Below are positions 30,401-40,100 of a stretch of 64,000 nucleotides of DNA, piece after piece. How positions within the stretch are numbered: position 1 is the stretch's first letter; the number at the start of each line of letters is the position of its first letter. A program made the position numbers and the translations under genes. The notes beneath the pieces were generated by a model, which did no database searches, was not told the origin of the DNA, and worked only from the letters and a program-made list of their open reading frames with translations. The stretch spans positions 16,338,365 through 16,402,364 of the forward strand of contig BTRK01000006.1 in assembly GCA_036245805.1 (NCBI GenBank), read 5' to 3'. This DNA comes from Pristionchus mayeri (Eukaryota > Nematoda > Chromadorea > Rhabditida > Neodiplogasteridae).

Positions 30401-33400
30401 ACATAGATTTTTTCCTACTCGCCAAACTTTCTGTGGTTGGAGTCATGCCCGGGGCCTATCCAGAAAAAAATTCTGAGGTTGCTGCGCAACCGCACGTTTG
30501 CTGCAGCCTTGCTGCAAAAAGGGGGCTGAAATTCAGAGCTCAGCTCCCAGATTAGCTAGAAACTCGTTCAAAGCATCAAAATGATCGCTATCATGAATAG
30601 AGATGATCTTGAGAATATGAACACAATATTTCATAATTTGCCCTCGGGGCATGAAAAATCACTTTTTTGTATGACCATTTTTTGGACATTCATATCTTTA
30701 AGGGAAATGTTGGTAAAAATCTGATTTCTGCATAGGAATGTTCAAAATGTATTGAAGGACTGATGCTCAACTTTTCAGAGCGATTGAATATCTCTCCTGT
30801 CCGCGGCGTGAGTTTTCCGGAGGTATACAAGGGTACTATCTCTCTTTTGATTAGATATCGGTTTAACTATGTTTCAGCGGCCAATAACGATCGTATTTTC
30901 TGATTTTCTCAAACTTTCGCTGATATCTAAGATTTAATATATGTTTCGCAATATCTATAATATATTTTGCCAATTATTTTCAAAATTAGGGATGAATTTC
31001 CATGAACCGACTCTAGAGATAATAATAAGCCGCAGTGAGAGGACGAGTTTGATCCAAAAATCGATCTGCCACGCAAATGAGTTTTCATCCCCCTCTGACA
31101 CGCTGTGCTCTGTACATTAAGATCTAAAGTGACTAATTTTAAATAGATGTACAACCAATATTACTCACTAATCATGCAATCGGCTATTGCGTCGTTTTTT
31201 ACGTACTCGAGAAGAGCGCTTGTTGATTTGTCGTCCCTATTACTCACTCAACGACTCCATCGAGATTCTCCAATATGATTTTGAGATCGCCGATAATCGA
31301 TGCCTTCAGTAGCTTCGCGCACAGCGAGAACTCGGAAGATCTCAGAAGCATTCCATTCTCAGCTATAACGATGCTCTTGATCGATGAAGAAAGGAAATCA
31401 GTCAACTGCAGAATCGTTTTAAATTGGAGGGGAAAACAAAAAAATGTATATAGCAAAAATATAATTCTCTAGTCGTAAAATCCATCTATCTGTCACCTGA
31501 TCAACGATGGGGTCCTCTGGACCTGTTAACTCCACTTGAAGAGTGGGAAAACCATCGATGCTCAGTCTCTGGAATCTTCTGTTGTCCAGACTTGCTAGAT
31601 AGTAGAAGGAGAGATTGGAAGGGAAGAGACGAATCTCAACCTCCAGACCATCCTGTAAATGAGAAGGCGGTTACAATCACGACGAAAAAGATGAAAATTA
31701 ATAAGAATATGAGCAGAAAATATGTCAAATGATGTGCAAACGCTAGTAAACATATAATCACATAATTAGTCTAAGATTCAATGCTCACCGTCCACTTTCT
31801 CAGCCAAACTGCATCGATACCAGGTCGATTCTTCTTTCTTGCCATGAACTCATTCACTCCATTGTAGAAAATCTTGGAGACCTGAAATACAAAACCCTAA
31901 AGCAATCAAAAAAAATCAGATCACTTCTCTTTCGAAAAAAGATTATGTTGCCTTTCATTGAACAAAACCTAAAATTTATACTGATCAAGATTTGTAAGTT
32001 TTTAAAAATTTGTCATGTGTTCTCCAAGGAGTAACCAAAAAAATTTAAAAATGCAAAATCTTAGAAAAATTCCATTCCTTGTTAGTCGTCGCGAGCGATC
32101 CCTCTCCCTTTTCTCTCTGATTTGGATTGGTTTCCCCTAATACCCCTCGTTTCCGCCTTCGGCCCATTAAGAAAAGAATCCCCATCCAAGCCGGAGTGGT
32201 CACCGTGTGATGGGTATGACCTACTAAGATGTTTGGTTTTTCAGAATCTAAACTAGATCATCTCGTTGAAAGATTGATCATCGAGTCTGGAAGATAATAG
32301 CAGAGAAGATTCTAGAACACGCAAGGCTTCGTGTACAACCTATAGTGAGATTCTATCTATGCAATGCAATCCAACATCCTCTCGCAAGCACACCGCAAAT
32401 GACCATCTTGAAATGAGAAGAACGACCTTTTTCTGACCCACATCTTGATCTGCGCCCAGAAAGCGATAACAGATAAATATTGTATTGTATTGTATTAGAA
32501 AAAGACTGTTAGGAATCGAAAGAATTTTAAAATGTGATTTAAAATGTGACCTTAGAGAGATTGAGTAGATCAGCACAATCTTCATTGGTGAAGAGGTCAG
32601 GGAGCAGAAATCCATCGAATGCCGGCCACTTCTTCCATGGAAATGTCTCCCAACTGGAATATCGCCAGTAAAAACGAAAAAATCGAAAATCAAAACTTAA
32701 CTTGTCATCTCACAAGAAAACATTTTTTTGGGTGTAATATCATAAAATTGAATTGAATTAAAAATGGCAAATGGAGTACTCGGGATCATCGACAGGTGGG
32801 TTGATTAGCTTCCTCTTCTTGGCGACCGGAGACTGGCTAGAAGACGACTGGAAAAGATTAATTTCAAGGACTCTCTCCAATCACATGTGTTATTTCTATC
32901 AGGTTGGCGGGAAAGTCTTTGTGTATGGTTTTGTTTTTACACTGCTCGTCGCAAATGTACTTCGGTATCCCCTCGTCCCTAGTGAATAACAGCCAGTGAA
33001 GGACCTTTATAGTAAACAACTTCCCACCCCCTTCTCTTCAGTCAGGCTCCAGTAGAGCAACAATGTATGCCACTAGTACCATCCACATCCGTCATTCTAC
33101 AGTTCCACCTCTTCCTATCCTACACAACGATGAAGGATTCCGAGACCATACTGAAGTATGTTTATGACACGCATGCCCCACACTTCAACGCAGTCAGGAT
33201 TTGGTTTCATCGCTTCGAATAAGGCGACTTTTCTAATTTTCTTAATTTTTCGATTTTTTCTTCTTTTCGCGCGCAGGTGGGTTCTACAGGGAGGGGATCC
33301 ATAGATTCAAGGAACATTGGGCATATGTTGTCAATAAGGATGACTAGTATACTTGACCTCATGCTATTGTTTCTTCAAAGAAATAAAGTTTTGAAAAATA

Positions 33401-33595
33401 CACAAAGACTTTCCCGCCAACCTAATAGTTATAGTCATTCCTCGATACTAGACGACAGATATACTTCTAATAACATTCTTGATGGATTAGGGTAGATCTA
33501 GGGCACCTGATCTGTCGGAATTTCGGGTTGTTGCCTCTGCTGTACAGGCTGCTGCACGGATTCGGAAGAGTTCGACGACTGCATGCTATCGATAA
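27497..33595 (-). CDS. Family B gene B2, complete nine-exon model
   Basis: Exons on the minus strand: 33595-33507 (ATG 33584; MQSSNSSESVQQP, Gln-rich), 32847-32780 (SPVAKKRKL, basic, possible nuclear signal), 32653-32551 (FPWKKWPAFDGF), 31881-31789 (YNGVNEFMARKKNRP), 31652-31497 (PTLQVELTGPEDPI), 31405-31248 (FLSSSIKSIVIAENG), 28032-27950 (VFIIARARNHLEVLFY), 27834-27707 (SDSFIGLSRAFWEEFLNE), 27631-27497 (NGSIEWVETGN ... VEKK, stop TAG). All phases match and the coding sum is 1002 nt (333 residues). I do not recognise the family; paralogues B1 and B3 and four fragments are in this window, pointing to a lineage-expanded family. Introns 1 and 6 host transposons (32.9 kb; 28.5-30.8 kb). An acceptor (TTTTTTCAG) precedes the ATG by 11 bases, consistent with trans-splicing. 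Confidence 0.72.
28550..30169. mobile_element. Foldback element with Tc1-like CAGT ends
   Basis: Ends CAGTCGCGCCGGAAAGTCAT (28550) and its complement (30169) are flanked by TA. The arms are very long: 28550-29215 is mirrored by about 29240-30169, except for a 380-bp insertion (about 29482-29862) in the right arm that includes a second copy of GGTGGTGCTCGGTCGCACA. No transposase frame is present. It is inside intron 6 of B2. Confidence 0.85.
30199..30810. mobile_element. Half foldback element, related to 28.55-30.17 kb
   Basis: Starts CAGTAGCGCCCAAAAGTATT after a TA at 30197-30198, only 28 bp from the preceding element. The interior matches one arm of that element (GTGATGACGCAATC; GCCCTCGGGGCATGAAAAAT; CGCGGCG at the inner end). 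The mirrored arm is missing, so this is one half of a related foldback. Confidence 0.7.
32899..33425 (+). mobile_element. 527-bp mariner deletion derivative
   Basis: A 27-bp TIR (TCAGGTTGGCGGGAAAGTCT on the left, one mismatch on the right) with flanking TA. Its left half matches the decayed mariner at 6845-7612 (leader and the first part of the transposase, e.g. TCCTACACAACGATGAAGGA) and then jumps to the 3' end, so the centre is deleted. B3 has the unoccupied site: GTTATTTCTAGTTATAGTC. It inserted in intron 1 of B2 after the B2/B3 duplication. Confidence 0.92.
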
Positions 33596-33739
33596 CTGAA
33601 AAAATAATGATACCGTTAAAAAATAAGCTCACTTTGTGACAGGCCAAAATCATGAAAATCAATTGAGAAATGAAAGCAATTGAAATCGATCTGACAAGAT
33701 GGGAGCTGAAGTCCATTTCAACAATAGACGTCACGATAA

Positions 33740-34830
33740 TAAATATCGATTGGACGTGAGGTATGGAACGGAATTCGACGTCTTCATTGAAATATCAATC
33801 GTATCGAAAACAAAACTTTATCAGGGAACTTCTTGTAAGAGCGTAACAATAATATTGCATAAATACAGGAATGTATTAGGTTGTCTCAAAAGTTTCTGAC
33901 TATTTACTATTTATTTTTTCAAGTTTGCTCTTGTCACCAGCGGATGTTTCAATTTTCCTTTTAGCACGAGTTGGGGTCTACGTAGTGTAATACTATCATG
34001 CATTGAAATCAAAACTATGGTGCGTGGTATGAGAGAAATGAATTATTTTTGCCGAAATGTCGAAATATGCCTATTTTTGACGCACTTTGCTCATGATGAA
34101 TTCTCGAATAGGATTACCCTGTTGATTCTGTCTGGTGAATGAGGGATAGTCCAAGGACTAATTGTTCAGGTAACCTCGTAAAATACGGAAATCAATGCTT
34201 GCTTGGAACGGGAGATGGTGAAAATGGAATATTTTAATGCTTGAGATTCGACTTCCACATTTCGATAAACTAAACTCAGTAACGGATCAAATATCTCCTA
34301 ATTCTAGTCATATATTTATTGGGAAAATACTTCACAAATCACCGCAAATGAGCTATCTCGGATCCTCAACACAAATCCAGGATCTATTGATGCTACTTCG
34401 TGAATTACCAGCTGGTGTGGCTTTCAGATTGTGCGCTCCTTGTATACGTGGATATAACAGTACATCTATCAAATATGACCCGTTAATAACCTGTTGGGAG
34501 TACTTCACGATAGTGTATTAAATGTGCACCTCACACAATTTTCCGAAGTATTTTGACCCTTTGAAAAAGTAAGCCTCTTTGATATCTCATTGAATTTCAG
34601 AGTTCATGGCGAGAATCTTACGAGCTCTTTAGGGTAATGTGCGCTAGATAGAGAACCCAAGCCCTTATATATGGTTGAAGACCAAAAGCAAATCGGTCAA
34701 CATCCAAGGACAGGAGAGGCGAAAACATGAAAAAATGAAAATAGTCAGAAACTTTTGAGACAACCTGATAAAATCGGAAAATTAGTTCAAAACTTCACGC
34801 GGATTTGTAGGCTATGGTATCTTCCTGATA
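33740..34830. repeat. Dispersed repeat copy 2, split by a MITE
   Basis: 33740-33873 (TATCGATTGGACGTGAG; CATAAATACAGG) and 34769-34830 (TAAAATCGGAAAATTAG) together match the continuous copy at 24.38-24.62 kb. The interruption is exactly the element 33876-34768. It lies between the fused fragment at 35 kb and B2. Confidence 0.75.
33876..34768. mobile_element. 893-bp TA-flanked MITE, family TTAGGTTGTCTC
   Basis: Inverted ends TTAGGTTGTCTCAAAAGTTT (33876) and, on the other strand, TCAGGTTGTCTCAAAAGTTT, about 29 bp with one mismatch, TA on both sides. Contains no transposase; a 94-codon frame inside (34237-34521) has no recognisable domain. Similar single ends occur at 2287 and 26435. Confidence 0.85.
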
Positions 34831-35014
34831 CTACATTAAAATATTTTAGTAGCAGAAAAAACTACGGATGGTATGTATTATTTTCATGGGTAGAAATTCT
34901 GTCATCTAAGGAAATAAAGGTGTGTAAATCTGACATAAGTTAGCATGATATAAAGAAGTGAGATAAGGTTAGAGGTTCTGGCTTCTGGGGACATGGTAGA
35001 TGGGTAATGGTAGT

Positions 35015-35371
35015 TCACTCCATCTCAGCTTTCTTCCACTGAATCCATCTGATAGGAGAGTCGGGCAGTTGGATGGGAGTCTGGGTGATCTCCCTATCGC
35101 CAGTGTTCATCGTCTTCACCCATTCGTATGAGCCGTTCGACAGGTTCTGAGAAAATGCATTCTTCGTTTATTTATGAGCTAATGAATATTGAGAGAGAAC
35201 CAGATATAAAAGAGCATTCTCACCTCGTTGATGAATTTCTCCCAGAAGGTGTCAGGAAGGCCGAAGAAAAGAGGGCTAAAAGTACTCTGGCAGAGACGAA
35301 GATCGGTTGTTGCTTATGCTGTTCAGGCTGCTGTAAGAAGTCGGAAGAGTTAGACGACTGCATGCTATCGG
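35015..35371 (-). pseudogene. Family B fusion fragment (exon 1 joined to exon 8)
   Basis: The minus strand has the exon 1 start (ATG at 35363, MQSSNSSDFLQQPEQ) running straight, without intron, into an exon 8-like end (GLPDTFWEKFINE, donor at 35223), then exon 9 (35146-35015, LSNGSYEWVKTMN ... KKAEME, stop TGA). Exons 2-7 and part of 8 are deleted. The ATG frame and the exon 8 frame differ by two, so the joined product would end at the first exon border. A remnant of an internal deletion. Confidence 0.75.
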
Positions 35372-35691
35372 TAACTGAAAAATAATGCTATCGTTAAAAA
35401 AATAAGCTCACTTTGTGACAGAAAAAAATGATAAAAATAAATTGACAAATGGAAGCAATTGAAATCGATGTGGCAAGAAGGGGACTGAAGTCCATTTCAA
35501 CAAAGCTAGTGCTTTTGCAGTGAGTTCTTAAATGATATTCCAATTGCAAATTATCGATTTTTGTCCTCTCATTACCTCTCATCGACTGCGCGCGTAAACA
35601 AATGACGAATGAGAAACGGGTGCGCTATATTTAGGCCCCGCAAACCCCGCCCACTTGACTCCGACGCGATTCCACCAGAAAGTGTTATCGG

Positions 35692-36009
35692 GAGAGCACA
35701 AGCATCATTCTCAACGAAATCGTTCGTTCAAAAAATAATCTGAAAGCTCTCCCCGAGAGGAATCCAGTGGTTGGTCGACGAATTGTGTCTGACTCATCTG
35801 AGTAGGTCAGAAGACACGTTTTGTAGTGCGTAACAGCTATCTTCACTACAAAACATGTATTCGCGTAACAGCTATCTTCACTACAAAACATGACCTACTC
35901 AGAGGAGTCAGACACAGTTCGTCGACCAACCACTGGATTCCTCTCGGGGAGAGCTTTCAGATTCTTTTTTGAACGAGCAATTTGGTTGAGAATGACGCTT
36001 GTGCTCTCT
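35692..36009. repeat. Foldback repeat with nested direct repeats
   Basis: Arms of about 125 bp (35692-35815 and 35888-36009) share GAAAGCTCTCCCCGAGAGGA and GTTGGTCGACGAA. The loop contains two direct copies of GCGTAACAGCTATCTTCACT. Both arms keep the same short open frame, an effect of the symmetry. Confidence 0.8.
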
Positions 36010-36463
36010 CTTCGCGCAACATTTCATAAAGTAGAGAACGCGAGCGAACGAGTGCAAGGGGGCGGAGTCTGGGAGGGCTCTTTCTTCATCTCTCTCACCC
36101 GGCGCGTGCAGAGAGCCACTGAAAATATGAAAGGGCGCCCCTGCATCGCATCTTTGTCTTTCCTCACTGGGGTAAGGCACAACCCGGAAAGGGCGATGCT
36201 CTACCCAAATTTTTGGCGTTTTGACTGGGATGGAGTGGAATTGGCTCCGCCCTTCACTCCCTTGTCTCGCTTTTCTGGCGTTCTACGTTGTCGGGTTTTC
36301 GCGTACTTTATGCGCTCTAGTACGATTCTGGGATAAGGTATCGACAAACAGCCAAAAGTATGATCTTATTTGGATCCCAATGGGCAACTTGAGCATAGTT
36401 AGGGTGACACAGTTTCATTTCGGCAATGCCCCTTGTGGTCCCTAGCTATATTTTTAAACTATA

Positions 36464-36560
36464 TTGAGGAGAGGGAGTATTTTCAGCGGTTTTCGGGGGA
36501 AAACATTTACAATCATAAGTGTAAATACTGGTTACTCTTCCAATGCTCGTGAAGAAGAAG
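36464..36560 (+). repeat. Solitary satellite monomer fragment
   Basis: GAGGGAGTATTTTCAGCGGT and GGAAAACATTTACAA match the 53.4-64 kb monomers, followed by a degenerate TACTCTTCCAATGCTCGTGA. About one third of a monomer, 17 kb from the array. Confidence 0.8.
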
Positions 36561-37152
36561 GAAACAACCGCAGAACACATAATTACTAGGAAATGGGTGA
36601 AAGCAACACATGTACGGTGAACGAGGATAATATCAATATCATATTATGGTAACTTGGCGAATTCTAATTGCGAATCGTCGGATCAAATGTTATCACCCTT
36701 ATCTCAGGAGCTGGTGCCCACCACTAGCTAAAATGCGTCATGCACATAAATCAGAACCAAAAAAAAAGAAAAAAAATTCGAAAGATACTTTCGACGTGAC
36801 CAAAACACGTACGACTACAATAGTAAACCAAATACGCCTCGGTTATTGTAATAATACAATTTATCGTTGGGAGTAACGAAAGAAGAAGATAGGAGCTGAA
36901 AAGTCATTACATGACGAGTATCACTCAAATGTGGGAATTACAGATACCGTACATGTGACAGTACTTCCAAGGATAAAAAATCTTCTTAAAATGATTATAC
37001 TAATCTAAGTTACAAAGAAAGAAAGATTGCTAGCCTAAGCTGGCCACTAAAAGTAAATTATACTATAACGGTAAATATGAAAGAGGATGAAGAATAATCT
37101 GACTGAATGACGGGAAAGTGTGCTAGAATGAGTAATCGGGACTCAGACGCAG

Positions 37153-40100
37153 TCATCGAGGATCACTGGCCGTGAGTCTTCTGACAAACGGTGGGTCCTT
37201 CTCCTTCTCGGCTGGTTTGCCCAGCAGCATCTCCAACTTCGGGGGTCTTGGAGGATTCAGTGCGCTGCTGCAGACCGGTCTCGTGGGTCCATACTGTGCC
37301 AGCAGTGATGGAGGGAATTCCTGCTTGCGGTGGTCCCGAGCGGATTCCTCGGAGGATGAGGTGGACGGGGGCGGGGGCACAGGGTCGGGAGCTCCGTCAG
37401 TTATTGAACCGGGCACGGGCTTATTCTTCTGGGATGCAAGGTTGAAAGCCTTTCGTGCTGGCATCGGCTGAGGAGTAGGCTTTGGAAAGACGGTGCCGGG
37501 AGGCACGAAGAGAGGAGACGGATGGAGAAGGACAGCGGGAGGAGGAGGAAGAGGCTGAAGAGATTGGTTACAAAAAATGTTCATATGCATTAGGGAGGCA
37601 CTAGGTCGGTTGAGAACTATGACGTCATGCCGCCTTTGATACATCAAAGGCGGCATGCCGTCATAGTTCTGAGCCGACCGACCTCTCTCTCTCTCTCTCT
37701 TCTGGTTTCTCGCAACCAATAGGTGGGCGATTCCTTACCAACTGGTCAGTACACTGGTCACCAACTGGTCGGGTAATTGGTTAACCAGTGGTTTGCTGTT
37801 TTTGGCCAGCTGTTGACCATCTAGAGTGGGCGGAGCTTATGCTAACCACTGGTTAACCAGTTCCCTGACCAGTACGTGACCCGTATCCTGAGCAGTTGTT
37901 GGGGAATCGCTCACCTACTGGTTGCGAGAAACCAGAGTGTGAACAATTGAGATGAGGCGACTTGGAACACGCCATTTTAGACCTCTGGTGGATGGAAATA
38001 GAGCCTCAAAAAGTTATTGGCGAGTTCCAAAGCGCTCCATTGCCCAAATAAATATTGAAGAAATTCCGAAAGATGCTCACATTCCCCTGCACATGAGCCC
38101 AATTCATCTCAGGATACGATCTTCTCGTGGCCCAATTAGCCTCGAACCAGCCGATTCTCTCTTTGAGCGCTCGTTTCTGCGCCTCTAGCACTTCCCTGGA
38201 AAGCACGTCGGATTTAGAAAGTTGGTTGTAGTCACGAAATTTTGCTGCCCTAATGATATCCTATGAAGCCGTCTCTAGTTGTAGTCGTCGCCTCTCACTT
38301 AACTCCATCTCAGAAATGCTCACTGTATTATATCGAGGGAGGGGTGCGAGGGCGCTAGCTCGGATGCGAACTATATTTTGCCATGCCGTTTCATGCATCA
38401 ATATGGCGTCACCCAAAAGTTCTCAGCCGACCTAGACCCGGGTGCAAGAGGTTTGATAGCGCAGAAAACAACCAGGATACCAATTATATTCTGGTCTCAA
38501 GCGAGCGGCATTATGCCTCCAAAATTCGCTCCGGGAGACTCTCGCTTGAAAACCGCGTTTAAATGGGAGAGATTCATGCCTTTCTCAGCAAATTCTCACC
38601 TTTCGCACCCGGCACTGCGTCGGATGCGAACTATTGGGTCGGGCTGCATCTGATGGCAAAGGCCGACAGTTCACATCAGACCAAATGAGTTCGCGCTACT
38701 CCCCTCATAGGACATCGTCAGCGTTAGTGATGACAAATCGGCGATTGGTCTCCTCGCTTCACATACTACCTCACTGTCTGACCGGCAAGAGAGGACACGA
38801 AATGAGATGGCGCTTGCCCAATCATTCCAAGTGATCATTTCGAATTCGGAAAGAGGACGAACCTCTGGTTGGCAGCCTCCTCGAGAGCTCCCTCCAGTTC
38901 CCGCATATTCTGACTGAAAGGAACCACTATGTAATTATGTCCAGTGCTCAGTTACCCAACACCCGTGAACATATTTGAATTTGCGCGTGTGCTTGTTCAC
39001 GGCAAAAGGAGTGAGAGAGTATGCAAAAACAATTGAGTGATCACACGTGCATATTCGAAAAATTTCAATGGTGTTGGGTAACTTTAGCGCCAGCTATAAG
39101 ACTACTCATAAGGCTGACTCGTAAACATTTGCACAACTACTCCAATGCCTTATTTGGCCGATCCTAAAAATCCCAACCAACCCCTCTTATTACACGTAGG
39201 GCATCTGATAAAAACTCGCGACGATTGAGCTCTACTACTCGGTGCTCTCTCATGGCGAATAATTAAATTGAAGTTGAAACTTGAAACCAACCTCTTCTTC
39301 AATTCAGCCATTTCCTCAGCGAAGGGATTGCTTCTAAAATAATATTTTTTTCTGAAATGTATGGCTAAATAAAATATATTTCATCGGAGCATGACTAACA
39401 AAGCAAGCATGCCTTCGTTAATTGGCCGTCCCTATTTCTGACAGATAGATGACACCGAACAGGCGAGAGTAAACGTGAGAAAACTGAGTAAATTTTGAGG
39501 GAGTGGACCAAGTATCGAAGAGGTGCCAATAGCAATCTCTTCCTAACAAGGCGAGCTCGCGGAATGAAAGCAGAGTTTCTAAAAATAGACCTAGTGCATT
39601 TGAAAGAGGAGAAAATTCTAAGAACTTCTATACCTCCACACCTCCAAATGAATATTTAGCAATTTCGAAAGCAATATAAGTTCTTAGAATTTTCTCATTT
39701 TTTTAAAATGCGCTAGGTCTCGTTCCGAAAGTCCATTTCCCTTCCGCAAACTCCCAGTTATAATTCCAAAAACCTGCCTCTGTTCGCTCTGCAGCCTCTC
39801 AATTTCCTTCTTAGCCTTCTCGTTGGCTAGTTCAAGTTCATAGATAGCTCTGCCAGACCTGAAACAGTTTAGCCCATTAAACATTTCTACTCTCTCACGT
39901 CCATTATGACTTAATAAATAAATAATGAATGAATGATAAAATACGAAACGCACTCCATATTTCTGAATATGCCATTCTCTTTGTCCAATCTTCTCAATTC
40001 GATTTCCATCTTCTTATTCTCATTCTCGATATGGGTTGCGAATTCCTTCACGTGCTTGACTATCCGTTCCTGACTGAGAACCAAACTATGGATAAGATAA

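Larger units (their letters stand above)
35400..37140. other. Intergenic: foldback repeat and satellite fragment
   Basis: No exon recognised. 35692-36009 is an inverted repeat; 36464-36560 is a single satellite-type fragment; 36040-36300 has GC-rich sequence resembling that at 47.3-47.5 kb. The remainder shows nothing I can name. Confidence 0.5.

Noticed and set aside
34237..34521. 94-codon plus-strand frame
   Set aside because: It lies inside a MITE, has no recognisable domain, no splice context and no paralogue in the window.
35890..36336. 148-codon plus-strand frame beginning MTYSEESDTV
   Set aside because: The first part is mirrored by the foldback arm on the other strand and the rest is GC-rich repeat; there is no domain or splice pattern.
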